From Prorocentrum cordatum (lineage: Eukaryota; Sar; Dinophyceae; Prorocentrales; Prorocentraceae), in contig CAUYUJ010000370.1 in the NCBI GenBank assembly GCA_963575745.1, positions 230,001 to 294,000 of the forward strand: a stretch of 64,000 bases of DNA. Reading direction: 5' to 3'. The position numbers were made by a program, and so were the translations under genes. Positions 1 to 12,284 of the stretch are shown piece by piece. The notes under the pieces are model-generated. The model was not told where the DNA came from and ran no database searches. It worked only from the letters and a program-made list of their open reading frames with translations. Positions within the stretch are counted from its first letter, which is position 1; each line of letters opens with the position of its first letter.

Positions 1-115
1 GTAGTAGTAGTAATAATACTAGTAGTAGTAGTAGTAGTACTAGTATCAATCGTTGTCGTAGTTGTCGCAGTAGTGATCGTAATACTAATAGAAATAGTAG
101 TGGTAGTAGAGGTCG

Positions 116-151
<36 letters not shown>

Positions 152-222
152 AAGAAGAAGAAGTAGTAGTAGTAGTAGCAGTAGTAGTAGTAGTAGTAGT
201 AGTAGTAGTCGTAGTAGTAGTC

Positions 223-259
<37 letters not shown>

Positions 260-298
260 TGGTAGTGGTAGTGGTAGTGGTAGTGGTAGTCGCAGTCG
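1..298. repeat. (GTA)n trinucleotide tract
   Basis: Almost pure GTA/GTC/GTG trinucleotide repeat with interruptions. Reading frames over it are poly-Val or poly-Tyr and are not genes. Confidence 0.95.
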
Positions 299-700
299 TC
301 GAGGTTACCACAACATTCGTGACACGACCTGCGCTCACCCACCATTCGCTTGGAAACGTAAGCCTTACGGCGTTGTTGCAATTTCGTGCTAGTCTCCAAC
401 CTTGGTTAAAACCTCCTCGTAAGACGAATGGGAAGCAAGGGTGAGCAAGCGGAGGTATCGGCTCCAACACACGCACCAAACAAACACACACACAGTTGCA
501 TCACACTAAGCAGCTCAATGTGTTCATAACCCCTCCTTTGCCTGGGCTTTGGTCTTGAATGAAGCACTTCTCGCGCGTACTCCTTTTCCCGCCTCCGCCT
601 GTTTCCTTGCCTCTTCCAACTCTCCCCTGCGTGTTCCCACTCCGTCCTCCCCCTTCCCACCTCTCTTTCGAGACACCTGTGAGCTATCATCTGCGCACTT
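299..700. other. unassigned spacer
   Basis: Unique-looking sequence with no recognisable coding or repeat structure; the short open frames overlap on both strands and show no family motif. Confidence 0.5.
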
Positions 701-714
701 GTCGACACTTTTGT

Positions 715-1440
715 GGGCTCCTGGGAGGCCGACCGAGCAACGTCCTGCGCGCATCAGGACGAGACTTGGCGCTGCCGGTAAGGTTGCCAACTCCACCACC
801 AGGTGAACTGTCGACACGTTCGTACTGGTCCTGGGAATAGTACCGGAGCGGTGTCTTACGCGCATCCAGACAGGACCTCGCCGTTCCTTGGCCAGCTGCA
901 GCTTGCCCAAAATGCCGCCACAACTGTCTCCACATGCATGGGGTCTTGGGAGGTCCAGCGGAGAGATGTCATACTCGCATCCAAACGAGATTCCGCGGGT
1001 CTGGAGGGCGGCTACCTGCGCAGCTGTCTTCACTTTCGTGATGCCCTGGGAGGTCCAGCGGGACGGTGCCTTACGCGCATCCAGACCAGAATTCGTGGCT
1101 CCCTGGCCCGATGCCACCTGCTCAGCAGTTACAATTTTCGCGTTGTCCTGGAAGGTCCAACGGGGCGGTGTCTTACGCGCAGCCAGGCGAGACCTCGCGG
1201 CTCCATGGCGGGCTCCATCTGCGCAACCGTCGCCACATTCATTCGTGGGGCCCTGGGAAGTCCAGCGGAGCGGTATCTACGCGCATCCAGACAAGACTGC
1301 CGGGTGGTCTGCAACCTGCGCAAATGTTCGCACTTTCGTGGGCCTTGGGAAGTCCAGCGGGGCGGTGTCTCACGCGCAAACAGACGACGTGCTTCGTGGT
1401 GCATCCTGCGCTGTGCTGTCATACGTGCCACGCGGTGCTG
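715..1440. repeat. about 100-bp tandem repeat, 6-7 diverged copies
   Basis: The phrase GGTCCAGCGG recurs at about 952, 1052, 1153, 1259 and 1352, with weaker copies upstream near 725 and 835. Each copy also carries a TTACGCGCATCCAGAC-like segment. The overlapping frames on both strands are by-products of the repeat. Confidence 0.8.
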
Positions 1441-3050
1441 TTACACCTTAGAGCGCAGCACGCTCCGACGTTACGTAGCGTATGGCGCTCTTTGGCGAGT
1501 ACTGACTATCCTGATCTGCTGACTCTCGCCCACAAGAAACTGGGGCATCCCAGATGGGCACTGCAACGCTTCAAGATCTACTGGATTTTCCACAACGTCT
1601 TCTTTTGATTTAAGCGATCCTAAATATAACCGTCCTGGTTCTAAACCAACTTGGGTACGTTTTTCTGTGCATTCCTTGGCTTGCAGCTCGCTGGCTTGGT
1701 CTCCACACGCCGTTTGGGAAATCAAATGATGCACCTTGAGGGCCCCAAGAGCATGCACGCACGACACGCTGCATATTGCAATGTATGCTGGCGAGACCTT
1801 GTTTCGGGCCATCTCGGTTAGATTTTAACTCCCTACCCGTCATGCGATTCGTTCCCCATGCTTCCCTCGCCCTTCTTGTTCTTCGACGCCTCCTTGTCTC
1901 GTCCCACGCGCCCTCTCACCTGCACCATTCCTTCGTGGAACGCCCTCTTCAAGATGACCAGGACCGCAACGCGGTGGCGAGAGATCTTGGGAACCACCAG
2001 CCTAACATTTAATTGTCCATATATATAAAGATGCATGAATACGGTTTTCTCTATATTTTCGTATATGCGTATATTCTGTTCTGTGGCCATCGCTCTCTGT
2101 TTACTTGTCCCCTTTCGTTTTTTTTTTTTTTTGTTTTCTCTCTCTCTCTCTTGCACTCCACCTCTCCCTCGTACTCTTTGTAATATTCCTTATCACCTCC
2201 CTCGTTGCCACCTCTTTTCCACCTCCCTCGGAAAACCTGGGCTTCATTGTCGTTTTCCCATCCTGGCCCCTTTGCAACATAAGCAACTCCTCTGCCTCGC
2301 AGCATCAAGCGTGTTGGTAAGGCTGGCCGAGCGCTTCGCCTGAGACTACCTCACCGCTATGGTCCTGAAGCTTAAAACCTCTCACGGGTACAAGGTTGGA
2401 GATTGGTTGTTGCCCGCATGTTAGCGCAACGCAGAATAGCTTAGCTCTTACCATTTGACCGTCGCATTCGCGCCACGCAGATTTGGTGCACAAACTTCCA
2501 GCAACTACAAGAATGGAGCGCGGCCCGTTTTCACAATGTGACTCTTGACACTTCTGACAACTAAAACGACATAGGACGGTTCATCTTCAAATAGGGACTT
2601 CCGGTCGAGATTTCCTCAGGCGCTGTAGCAACAAGTGTAAGCTTGCGCAACAATTGCAACGGAGGGCGATTCCTTTTTCACACGTGGGTTCTAGAGGGGC
2701 ATTCTCTTGTCAACGCGGGACTCGCCTGAATGGGACGCATCCGTTAGGCAATTGTACTCCAAAGGCGTTTCCCGTAGTGGGATGGTATGGTGTGAGGAAC
2801 GGACTCTGGAGGGGAGGAGAGGGGAGTGTGTATTGCAACATCGTTGACTCAACCTGGATCTGCTCTGATCATCCTCCTCCTTCTCATCGCACGTCCCGCG
2901 AACTATATGGAGAAGCTCGTTTGGGCGACCACTACGAGACTGAACGGAAAGCCAGTGGAGCATATTACGAACCTTCCGTGGACACCTTACGATCTCTGCG
3001 GCCGTCTAGGACAGACACCTTGAGCATTGACAAATGGAGGAGGGGGTGAT
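1441..3050. other. unassigned region with one unrecognised ORF
   Basis: No known family was recognised here. A minus-strand frame at 1471-1812 (113 codons) has balanced composition and could be an exon or a retroelement scrap, but I see no conserved motif in it. A pyrimidine run lies near 2118-2150. The rest, including 2650-3050, shows nothing I can name. Confidence 0.4.
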
Positions 3051-3054
3051 GACG

Positions 3055-3270
3055 TGGACGAAGACGACCTTGCTAGTCCCTCCTCTTTTTCCTGCTCCAC
3101 CCTCCCTCATAATACTACGCATCACCTTTCTGTCTCCTCATCGGTCTTCTCTTACTGCAGCCTCTTCCTGCTTCCACTTCATGATGCCCCCTCCTCCTCA
3201 TACTTTCCAAGTGCCCCCTGCCGTTCTTCCTCCTCCTCCTCCTCCTCGTCACACGCGATCCTCCTCATCG
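3055..3270. repeat. pyrimidine-rich CTC/CCT tract
   Basis: Interrupted CTCC/CCT microsatellite leading into the GC-rich repeat block that follows. Confidence 0.7.
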
Positions 3271-3299
3271 TCCCGATTCGAACTCTGGAGCCGGCTGCG

Positions 3300-4430
3300 G
3301 CGACACCAGTCTGTGTAGCCCGTGGCCCGCAAGTCGCGGCGACACCACGGCGGCGCCGCCGTGGGCTGCACAGAGTGCGACCTTCTCCGCAGACTCCGGA
3401 GCCCGGTGCTGCAGCGTGGTGCCCGGTGTTGCAGCGTTGTGTCACCGCCGCGGGCTGCCAGGCGGGGCCACTTGCTGGCTGCGGACTGCATTCCGTGGGG
3501 TCACAGCGAGGTGCCGGCGCCGCGGGACAGCGCGGTGTCGCCGCCGCGAGCTTCACAACGTCGTGGCAAAGCGCGGTGTTGCCGCCGCGGGCTGCCCAGC
3601 GTGGTCGCCGCTTGCGGGCCGCGGGCTGCAGCGTGAGGCCGCCGCCAAGAGCTACACAGCGCGGTGTCACACGGTGGTGCCGTGATGCCACAGCGTAGGG
3701 TCACCGCCGCGGGCTACGTGGTGTCACAGCGTGGTGTCACCGCTGCGGGCTGCACAGCATTGTGTGGCAGCGCGGTGTCAGCCGCGGGCTGTCCTGCGTG
3801 GTGTCGCAGGGTTGTGCCGCCGCGCGGGATACACGGCGTGGTTGCCGCTTGAGAGCTGCATGCTGTACAGCGTGGTGTCACATCATGGTGTCGCAACCGC
3901 GGGCTATGCACCGTGGTATCCCAGCTTGGGGTCGCACCCGTGGGCTACACAGCGTGATGTCGCCGCCGCGGGCTTCACAGCGTGGTGCCACAACGTGGTG
4001 TCACAACGTGGTGTCGCAGCGTGGAGCCGCCTCCGTGGGCTGTGACACCACGCTGTATAGGTCATCGCGAGGCTCCGCGGACTACACGGGCGAAGCCACG
4101 ATTTGATATCACGCTGTGTGCGGCACCTCAGTGTGACAAGACGATGTGGCCATCACCATGCAATGAACGACTCCACGCTGTGACATCACGCTGTAATGCC
4201 ACACTGGACCGACACCTCGCTGTGACGGGCCCAGCGCCGTGGCACCACGCCGTGACATCACCACGACGTGACACCACGCTGAGTACTTCGCCGCCCAACG
4301 CTGCGGGCCATGCGGGCGACACCACGCTTTCACATCACGCTGCATAATAGTTCGCCACCTGGCGCTGCGGGCCATACTGGCGGCACCACGCTGTGACCGA
4401 CACCACGCTGTAACATCACGCTGTCGAATC
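3300..4430. repeat. GC-rich degenerate repeat block in inverted halves
   Basis: Up to about 4030 the strand is built of variants of GCCGCGGGCTGCACAGCG followed by TGGTGTCACA. From about 4040 the complementary phrase TGTGACACCACGCTG dominates. The block is therefore a long, imperfect, head-to-head palindrome centred near 4035. Open frames exist on both strands throughout and are not credible genes. Confidence 0.75.
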
Positions 4431-4439
4431 CTTCACTAC

Positions 4440-6135
4440 TTGTTCCTCTGATGAAAATTCGCCGGCCCAACGGGCCAGAGGCGTGCTAAGATCTCCGGTA
4501 ACTGGTAAACAGTATTTCTGGTTCGCGCGCGCGGGGCGGCCCCTGGGGGTCCCTGGATCAAAAGTACCCCGAGAGGAGCCCGGGACACGCCCGGACACGC
4601 CCGGGACACTCCCCCAGATCCTCCAGGATCGCCCCAAGAGGGCCCCAAGAGGCCCCCAACACAATCCAAGAGAGGTCCGAGACGCCCGAAGATCGCTCCA
4701 CGGCGCCCAAGATGGCCTCCAGACGGCCCAAGAGGTCTCCAAGATGACCCAACAAGCCTCCAAGATGCCCCAAGAGGCCTCCAGGAGCACTCCCAAGAGG
4801 GCCCCAAGAGGCAAAAATCAATGCTTTTTCCTAGGTTTTGGACAGATTTGGGCATTTCAACCTTTTCGCTTCCCCGACGCCCCTAAACGGCTCAAGAGGC
4901 CTCCAAGATCGCCCCAAGAGGGCCCAAGAGGCCCTCAAAAGGGCCCCAAGACGGCCCAAGACGGCTCCAAGACGGCCCCAGAGGCCTCCAAGACGGCCCA
5001 AGAGGGCCCCAAGAACGCCCCCAACACGGTCCAAGAGAGGTCCGAGACGCCCGAAGATCGCTCCACGACGCCCAAGATGGCCTCCGGACGGCCCAAGACG
5101 TCTCCAAGATGGCCCAAGAAGCCTCCAAGATGCCCCAAGAGGCCTCCAAGAGAACTCCCAAGAGGGCCCCAAGAGGCAAACAACTGTGCTGTCCTTTTGG
5201 TTTTGGACAGATTTGGGCGTTTCAACCTTTTCGGTTCCCCGACGCCCCTAAACGGCTCAAGAGGCCTCCAAGATCGCCCCAAGAGGGCCCAAGAGGCCCC
5301 CAAGAGGGCCCCAAGACGGCCCAAGACGGCTCCAAGACGGCCCCAGAGGCCTCCAGGACGGCCCAAGAGGGCCCCAAGAACGCCCCCAACACGGTCCAAG
5401 AGAGGTCCGAGACACCCGAATATCGCTCCACGACGCCCAAGATGGCCTCCAGACGGCCCAAGACGTCTCCAAGATGACCCAAGAAGCCTCCAAGATGCCC
5501 AGGAGGTCTCCAAGTGCATTCCCAAGAGGGCCCCAAGAGGCAAACAAATAATGTTTTTTCCATAGGTTTTGGACAGATTTAGGCGTTTCAACCTTTTCGG
5601 TTCCCCGACGCCCCTCAACGGCTCAAGAGGCCTCCAAGATCGCCCCAAGAGGGCCCAAGAGGCCCCCAAGAGGGCCCCAAGACGGCCCAAGACGGCCCCA
5701 GAAGCCTCCAGGACGGCCCAAGAGGGCCCAAGAACGCCCCCAACACGGTCCAAGAGAGGTCCGAGACGCCCGAATATCGCTCCACGACGCCCAAGATGGC
5801 CTCCAGACGGCCCAAGAGGTCTCCAAGATGACCCAAGAAGCCTCCAAGATGCCCAGGAGGTCTCCAAGTGCATTCCCAAGAGGGCCCCAAGAGGCAAACA
5901 CACAATGCTTTTTCCATAGGTTTTGGACAGATTTGGGCGTTTCAACCTTTTCGGTTCCCCGACGCCCCTAAACGGCTCAAGAGGCCTCCAAGATCGCCCC
6001 AAGAGGGCCCAAGAGGCCCCCAAGAGGGCTCCAAGATGGCCCAAAACGGCTCCAAGACGGCCCAAGAGGCCTCCAAGACGGCCCAAGAGGGCCCCAAGAA
6101 CGCTTCAAGAACGCCCCAACAGGGGGTTCACGAAA
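4440..6135. repeat. higher-order satellite-like array, unit about 360 bp
   Basis: Four copies begin with TTTTGGACAGATTTGGGC near 4837, 5203, 5565 and 5922, giving a period of about 360 bp. Each unit continues with a conserved stretch around TTCCCCGACGCCCC, and the rest is packed with a 9-bp motif of the type CCCAAGAGG/CTCCAAGA. Long open frames on both strands (for example 360 codons plus, 383 codons minus) arise because the 9-bp motif keeps frame; both translate to low-complexity Pro/Arg/Lys or Gly/Leu/Trp protein. I see no reason to prefer a coding role. Confidence 0.85.
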
Positions 6136-6540
6136 CAGAATTTCGAGCTCTCGGCCCTTAGAGGCCCCCGGGAGGCCCCAAGACGCCCCCAAAGGCCCCA
6201 AGAGGCCCCCAAGAGGCCCTCAAGAGGCCTCAGGATGCCTCCAAAAGGCCCTCTGGAGGCCTCCAACAAACCCTCAGGAGGCCCCCAGGACGCCTCCAAG
6301 ACTCCAGCCAGACGCGACTTGGGAAACGCGGGTCGGGGTGGTCCTCTCCCCCGCGTTCGGCTTCCAGCCTCGAGCCTCGACCCTCCACGACGACGACGAC
6401 GACGCCGGCGGGCGGCGGCGGCGGCGACGACGACGACGACAAAGGCGCTCCTCATCGCTCCTCATCCCCCTCATCCTTCCTCCTCCTCCTCCTCCTCCTC
6501 CTCGTCCTCCTCCTCCTCCTCCGGTCCAATTTGGAAAGAG
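6136..6540. repeat. decayed 9-bp-motif tail and CGA/CCT microsatellites
   Basis: The 9-bp purine-rich motif continues in degraded form to about 6310, followed by CGA repeats (6390-6440) and CCT repeats (6475-6525). Confidence 0.6.
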
Positions 6541-6837
6541 ATGGTAAGAGAAACGCCACAAGAAAGTGTACCTTCACGCCCGTGTCCGCAACGCCAGAGG
6601 ACATCAGGACGATAACAGAGCCAATGTTAGCATTCAAAGCCCGCCACCCTCCGACACGAGGGTCCCCCTATCGCATAAGATGTCTCTTCCCCCCCGGCTC
6701 GAACGGCCCCACAGCGGGATACCAAGGGTAACACGCCCCCACGATGGCACCAAAGCCGTCAAATTATCCCGGCAAAGCAACCTAACAGCGATGTGTAGGA
6801 GCATATCTGGAAGCATCCCCCTTAAGATTCAGATGAG

Positions 6838-6905
6838 AATCCAGTTGTAGAGTTCTGCTGTTCTCGCAGTCGTAGTCGCATTCGCGATGACAGTCGCAGT
6901 GGCCT
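6838..6905 (+). repeat. direct repeat, copy 1, preceding CAGCCT array
   Basis: About 70 bp around TTCTGCTGTTCTCGCAGTCG recurs nearly unchanged at 8450-8520. In both places it leads straight into CAGCCT-type repeats, so the flank was duplicated together with the array. Confidence 0.85.
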
Positions 6906-7828
6906 GCATTAGCCTCAGCCTCAGCCTCAGCCTCAGCATCAGCCTCAGCCTCAGCTTCAGCCTGCCTCAGCCTCAGCCTCAGCCTGCTCCTGCATCAGCC
7001 TCAGTCTGCCTGCAGCCTCGGCCTCGGCCTCAGCCTCAGCCTGCATGAGCCTCAGCCTCAGCCTCAGCCTGGCTCAGCATCAGCCTGCCTCAGCCTCAGC
7101 CTCAGCCTGCCTCAGCCTCAGCCTCAGCCTGCTTCAGCCTCAGCCTCAGTCTGCCTTCAGCCTCGGCCTCAGCCTCAGGCTGCCTCAGCCTCGGCCTGCA
7201 TCAGCCTCAGCCTCAGCCTCAGCCTGCCTCAGCATCAGCCTGCCTCAGCCGCAGCCTCAGCCTGCCTCTGCCTCAGCCTCAGCCTCAATCTGCCTTCAGC
7301 CTCGGCTTCAGTCTCAGCCTGCCTCTGCCTCAGCCTGCATCAGCCTCAGCCTCAGCCTGCCTCAGCCTCAGCCTGCCTCAGCCTCAGCCTCAGCCTCAGC
7401 CTGCCTCAGCCTCAGCCTCAGCCTGCTTCAGCCTCAGCCTCAGTCTGCCTTCAGCCTCGGCCTCAGCCTCAGGCCTGCCTCAGCCTCAGCCTGCATCAGC
7501 CTCAGCCTCAGCCTCAGCCTGCCTCAGCATCAGCCTGCCTCAGCCTCAGCCTCAGCCTGCCTCAGCCTCAGCCTCAGCCTCAGCCTGCTTCAGCCTCAGC
7601 CTCAGTCTGCCTTCAGCCTCGGCCTCAGCCTCAGCCTGCCTCAGCCTCAGCCTGCATCAGCCTCAGCCTCAGCCTCAGCCTGCCTCAGCCTCAGCCTCAG
7701 CCTGCAGCCCTCAGCCTCAGCCTCAGCCTGCTTCAGCCTCAGCCTCAGTCTGCCTTCAGCTTCGGCCTCAGCCTCAGCCTGCCTCAGCCTGCCTCAGCCT
7801 CAGCATCAGCCTGCCTCAGCATTCAAAA
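6905..7828. repeat. (CAGCCT)n hexanucleotide minisatellite
   Basis: More than 900 bp of CAGCCT/CAGCCTG units with larger internal blocks of about 250-300 bp repeating (for example the CAGTCTGCCTTCAGCCTCGG phrase). The 350-codon frame is Ser/Leu/Ala/Pro repeat protein and is rejected as a gene. Confidence 0.95.
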
Positions 7829-8325
7829 TGTGGCCAGGGAATGGAATTCTGGGAACTCGAAGAACACGAAGTGGCCTACAGTTTGCTCCGGGCATTCAAA
7901 ATCATACCCAGGAATGGAGTTCTGGGAAGTCCAAGAGCACGAAGTGGCCTACAGTTGGCTCCGGGCATCCAAAATGTGGCCCGGGAATGGAGTTCTGGGA
8001 ACTCGAAGACCACGAAGTGGCCTACAGTTGGCTCCGGGCATCCAAAATGTGGCCCGGGAATGGAATTCTGGGAACTCGAAGAGCACGAAGTGTGTGACTG
8101 TTGCATCCGGCCCTCCAGAATGTGGCCCGGGAATGGAGTTCTGGGAACTCGAAGAGCACGAAGTGTGTGACTGTTGCATCCGGTTATTCTAAATGTGGCC
8201 CGGGAATGGCGTTCTGGGATCTCGAAGAGCACGAAGTGTGTGACTGTTGCATCCGGGTATTGAGAATGTGGCCTGGGAATGGAGTTCTGGGAAGTCGAAG
8301 AGCACGAAGTGTGTGACTGTTGGTG
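7827..8325. repeat. 73-bp tandem repeat, block 1 (7 copies)
   Basis: AATGTGGCC-like starts fall at 7827, 7900, 7973, 8046, 8119, 8192 and 8265, exactly 73 bp apart. Units share GGAATGGAGTTCTGGGAA and AAGAGCACGAAGTG. Early copies end in GTGGCCTACAGTTGGCTCC, later ones in TGTGTGACTGTTGCATCC, so two subtypes are arranged in order. Confidence 0.95.
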
Positions 8326-8449
8326 AAAAACGAGCCCGGCACCTGCCGCCCGGCAACTCCCAACACCTGCCCGGACCCCCCTGTGGAGTGATCTGCTGCT
8401 CTCTTTTGATCCCACTAGAAACCTATCAGTCTTCGCTGTTAGGTAAAAA

Positions 8450-8520
8450 TCCAGTTGTCGAATTCTGCTGTTCTCGCAGTCGTAGTCGCATTCGCGATGA
8501 CAGTCGCAGCGGCAACGGCA
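8450..8520 (+). repeat. direct repeat, copy 2
   Basis: Second copy of the 70-bp segment at 6838-6905, again followed by CAGCCT units before turning into the CCT tract. Confidence 0.85.
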
Positions 8521-8554
8521 GTCGCAGTCACAGCCTCAGCCTCAGCCTGCCTCC

Positions 8555-9320
8555 TCCTCCTCCTCCTCTTTCTCCTGCTCCTCCTCCTCCTCCTCCTCCT
8601 CCTCTTCCTCCTGCTCGTCCTCGTTCTCGTCCTCCTCGTCTTGCTCGTCCTCCTCCTCCTGGTGCTCTCTCCTCCTCCTCCTCCTCCTCCTCCTCCTCCT
8701 CCTCCTCCTCCTCCTGGTGGTCCTCGTTCTCCTCCTCCTGGTGCTCTCCCCCCCCCTCCTCCTCCTCGTCCTCCTCCTCCTCCTCCGTCCTCCTCCTCCT
8801 CTTCCTCCTCCTCCTCCTCCTCCTCCTGGTAGTCCTCCCCCTCCCCTCCTCCTCCTCCTCCTCCTCTTCCTGGTCTTCCTGGTCGTCCTCGTTCTCGTCC
8901 TCCTCGTCTTGCTCGTCCTCCTCCTCCTGGTGTTTTCTCCTCCTCCTCCTCCTCCTCCTCCTCCTCCTCCTCCTCCTCCTCCTCCTGGTGGTCCTCGTTC
9001 TCCTCCTCCTGGTACTCTCCCCCCCCCCTCCTCCTCCTCGTCCTCCTCCTCCTCCTCCTCCTCCTCGTCCTCCTCCTCCTCCTCCTCTTCCTCCTCCTCC
9101 TCCTCCTCCTCCTCCTGGTAGTCCTCCCCCTCCCCTCCTCCTCCTCCTCCTCCTCTTCCTGGTCGTCCTCCTCCTCCTGGTCGTCCTCCTCCTCCTGCTC
9201 GTCCTCCTCCTCCTCCTGCTCGTCCTTCTTCTCCTGCTCCTCCTGCTCCTCGTCCTGCTCCTGCTCGTCCTCGTCCTCCTGGTCTTGCTCGTCCTCCTAC
9301 TCGTCGTGCTCTTGCCCCTG
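8555..9320. repeat. (CCT)n/(CTC)n microsatellite, about 760 bp
   Basis: Nearly uninterrupted CCT with CGT and TGG interruptions; internal blocks of about 290 bp repeat (compare 8630-8830 with 8885-9120). The 531-codon frame spanning it also crosses the N gap and is not a gene. Confidence 0.95.
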
Positions 9321-9325
9321 CTGAA

Positions 9326-9686
9326 AATGTGGCCCAGGAATGGGAGTTCTGGGAAGTCGAAGAGCACGAAGTTGCCTACAGTTGGCTACGGGCATTCAAA
9401 ATGTGGCCCTGGAATGGAGTTCTGGGAACTCGAAGAGCACGAAGTGGCCTACAGTTGGCTCCGGGCATTCAAAATGTGGCCCGGGAATGGAGTTCTGGGA
9501 AATAGAAAAGCACGAAGTGGCCTACAGTTGGCTCCGGGCATCCAAAATGTGGCCCGGGAATGGAGTTCTGGGAACTCGAAGAGCACGAAGTGTGTGACTG
9601 TTGCATCCGGCCCTCCAGAATGTGGCCCGGGAAGGGCGTTCTGGGATGTCGAAGAGCACGAAGTGTGTGACTGTTGCATCCGGTTA
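9326..9686. repeat. 73-bp tandem repeat, block 2
   Basis: Same 73-bp unit as 7827-8325, resuming after the CCT tract with the same order of subtypes and running into the assembly gap. Confidence 0.95.
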
Positions 9687-9786
9687 NNNNNNNNNNNNNN
9701 NNNNNNNNNNNNNNNNNNNNNNNNNNNNNNNNNNNNNNNNNNNNNNNNNNNNNNNNNNNNNNNNNNNNNNNNNNNNNNNNNNNNNN
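9687..9786. other. assembly gap (100 N)
   Basis: Exactly 100 N; the true length is unknown. The sequence changes from the 73-bp array to a retroelement-like coding frame across it. Confidence 1.
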
Positions 9787-11187
9787 GGGCATCGACCTCG
9801 GGCTCATCGGGCCATCGCGGAGGAGTTCAATCGTCAGGCTGACGCCCTCGCCACAGCGGCGGCACGTACTCATAACCTTCCAGACGACATTGTCGAAGCT
9901 GCCAAAACACGACATCGCCAAGCGACCGTGCTCCATGGAGTCGCTGTCGCCATCTACGAGCGTAGACACCGCACACTCCCCCTCCCACACCGCAGGGCTG
10001 GGTTCACAGCTGCGGAACTCAACAAAATGGAACCAAATCCCCTGCTGTCTGACCCGGCACCACCCGCGGCTGGACCAGACATCCCACAGAACCCGGACGA
10101 GCTCTGGGCCGAGGCCCAACGGGCGATATTCGACGAACAGGAGGACGACCCGTTCGGCTTTGGTGGGGGCCTCGACTTCCTGGGCGACGGGCCAGCCAGC
10201 GTCAACCCTGCCTCGTCGGGCACCCGCACGGCGCCCCCGACTCCGCCATAGAGAGCGGCAGCGCACCCACATGACAACGCCGCTCACTTTCAAGACGCTG
10301 ACGAACAGGAGGATGACCTGTTCAGCTTCGGTGGGGGATCGGACGCTTTGGACGACGGACCAGCCAGCGAAAACCCGGCCCCGTCGGGCAACCTCTCGAT
10401 CCCTACTGCGACTCCGTCCCCGAGAGCGACATCGCCCACATACGATGATATCGGCCACCGCCAAGACGCCGACCACGACCTGGGTGGCCCCCGCGGACTG
10501 AGTGGCATAGAGGACGCACCGCCGATACCACACGCTGCCGACCATGCCGCCCTACCGAGACGCCAACCTTCTACGCGACCGACCTCAGAGCCCTTGCACG
10601 GCATCATGATTGGCCCCACCGCGCAAACCACTCCGCCCCCCCACCGGCGGCAGCCCGCGGGGGCGGCTTCAGCCCCCCCGCAGGGCACTAAACCAGACAG
10701 GCCCTCGTGCCCCGTCCACGCTTCCATCGTTGCTGAGCGAGAGGAAGCGGCTCTCCCGACCTCTCGGGGCGTGGCCCTAGCGGCTCCAGCCCTGGGGTCG
10801 CGTGTGCCCCTCCAGTCACCCTTCAAGGGTGACGGACGACAGCGTACAGGGTGCCGCACTACGCTAGTCCACCATTTGGACAGGCGTACCGAGGACCTCG
10901 CCTCTGTCTCGAGGCTCTCGGCCGCTGGCACTGAGCAGCCACCCCTCACCGACCGCGAAACCGAGCTGTCCCAGGCTATGGCTGCTCTCCAGCAGAGGTG
11001 CGTTGCTCTCGCCGCGGACCTCGCCGCCGCCCAAGCTCGCCAAGGCCCTCTACTCCAGCGCCTCCACAGCGCTGGGCGAGCCTTTGCCGAGCTGCTCACG
11101 GCCTCGCCCGATGGTGCCGTGCCGTCACTCACCATCCAAGCTATGCTGTCATCGTTCCGCGGCGCTCCACCTGGTGCCCCGCGCTAA
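9787..11187 (+). pseudogene. 3' part of a retroelement polyprotein with RNase H end
   Basis: One frame stays open from the gap to 11187 apart from a single TAG at 10249-10251. Its first residues contain EEFNRQADALATAA, which fits the C-terminal metal-binding segment of retroelement RNase H (N-x-x-A-D-x-L-A); the rest of the domain would lie beyond the gap. Further on, the motif DEQEDDxFxFGGG appears twice about 170 bp apart (near 10130 and 10300), so an acidic linker has been tandemly duplicated, and the TAG lies in the first duplicate. The last third (from about 10900) is Ala/Leu/Gln-rich with coiled-coil character. The stop codon and lost upstream part make it a broken copy. A host gene with an acidic repeat is the alternative if the RNase H resemblance is accidental. 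Confidence 0.5.
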
Positions 11188-11556
11188 TCTCCTCCTTTCT
11201 GCCTGCCCGTGAGTACGCGTGGCTCCGCGTCCACGGTGTCAGGGCGTGGGGGCGGGGGGTGCCCCGTCACTGCGCGCCGCTTTGCGGCCGAGCGCCCAAC
11301 TGGCGGTCTGCCAAGCCGCCTAGCCACGTGTCAGCACGTCGCCTTTCTTGTTGGGGCCTCTTTCTCTACGCGGTCTGACACGTGAGATCATCACCGTCTG
11401 TCCGCCGTCTTTAGCGTCTGTCGCACTGCGCCGGGGGAGGGTTTTTTTGTTGCCCGCCCTCGTATCTAAAGGCTGCACCGCCGCAAATAGTGTTTAGCGA
11501 GTTGTCGCACCGCAGTGCGCCTCGCGGACGGACCCTGGTCCGCCTACTTGTCCGAT
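11188..11556. other. downstream flank of retroelement remnant
   Basis: No coding signal. GC-rich, ending in TTGTCCGATCTCTCTC, where the CT microsatellite starts. It could be the element's 3' untranslated region, with the CT tract grown from its tail; this is an inference. Confidence 0.35.
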
Positions 11557-12283
<727 letters not shown>

Positions 12284-12284
12284 C

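Noticed and set aside
73-399. Open frames of 123 and 104 codons at the left edge
   Set aside because: Translation of a GTA/TAC microsatellite on both strands; no start context or family.
4483-6086. 360-codon plus and 383-codon minus frames
   Set aside because: A 9-bp-based repeat keeps all frames open; both strands code low-complexity protein and no motif is present.
8247-9842. 531-codon frame
   Set aside because: Crosses a CCT microsatellite, the 73-bp array and an N gap; an artefact.
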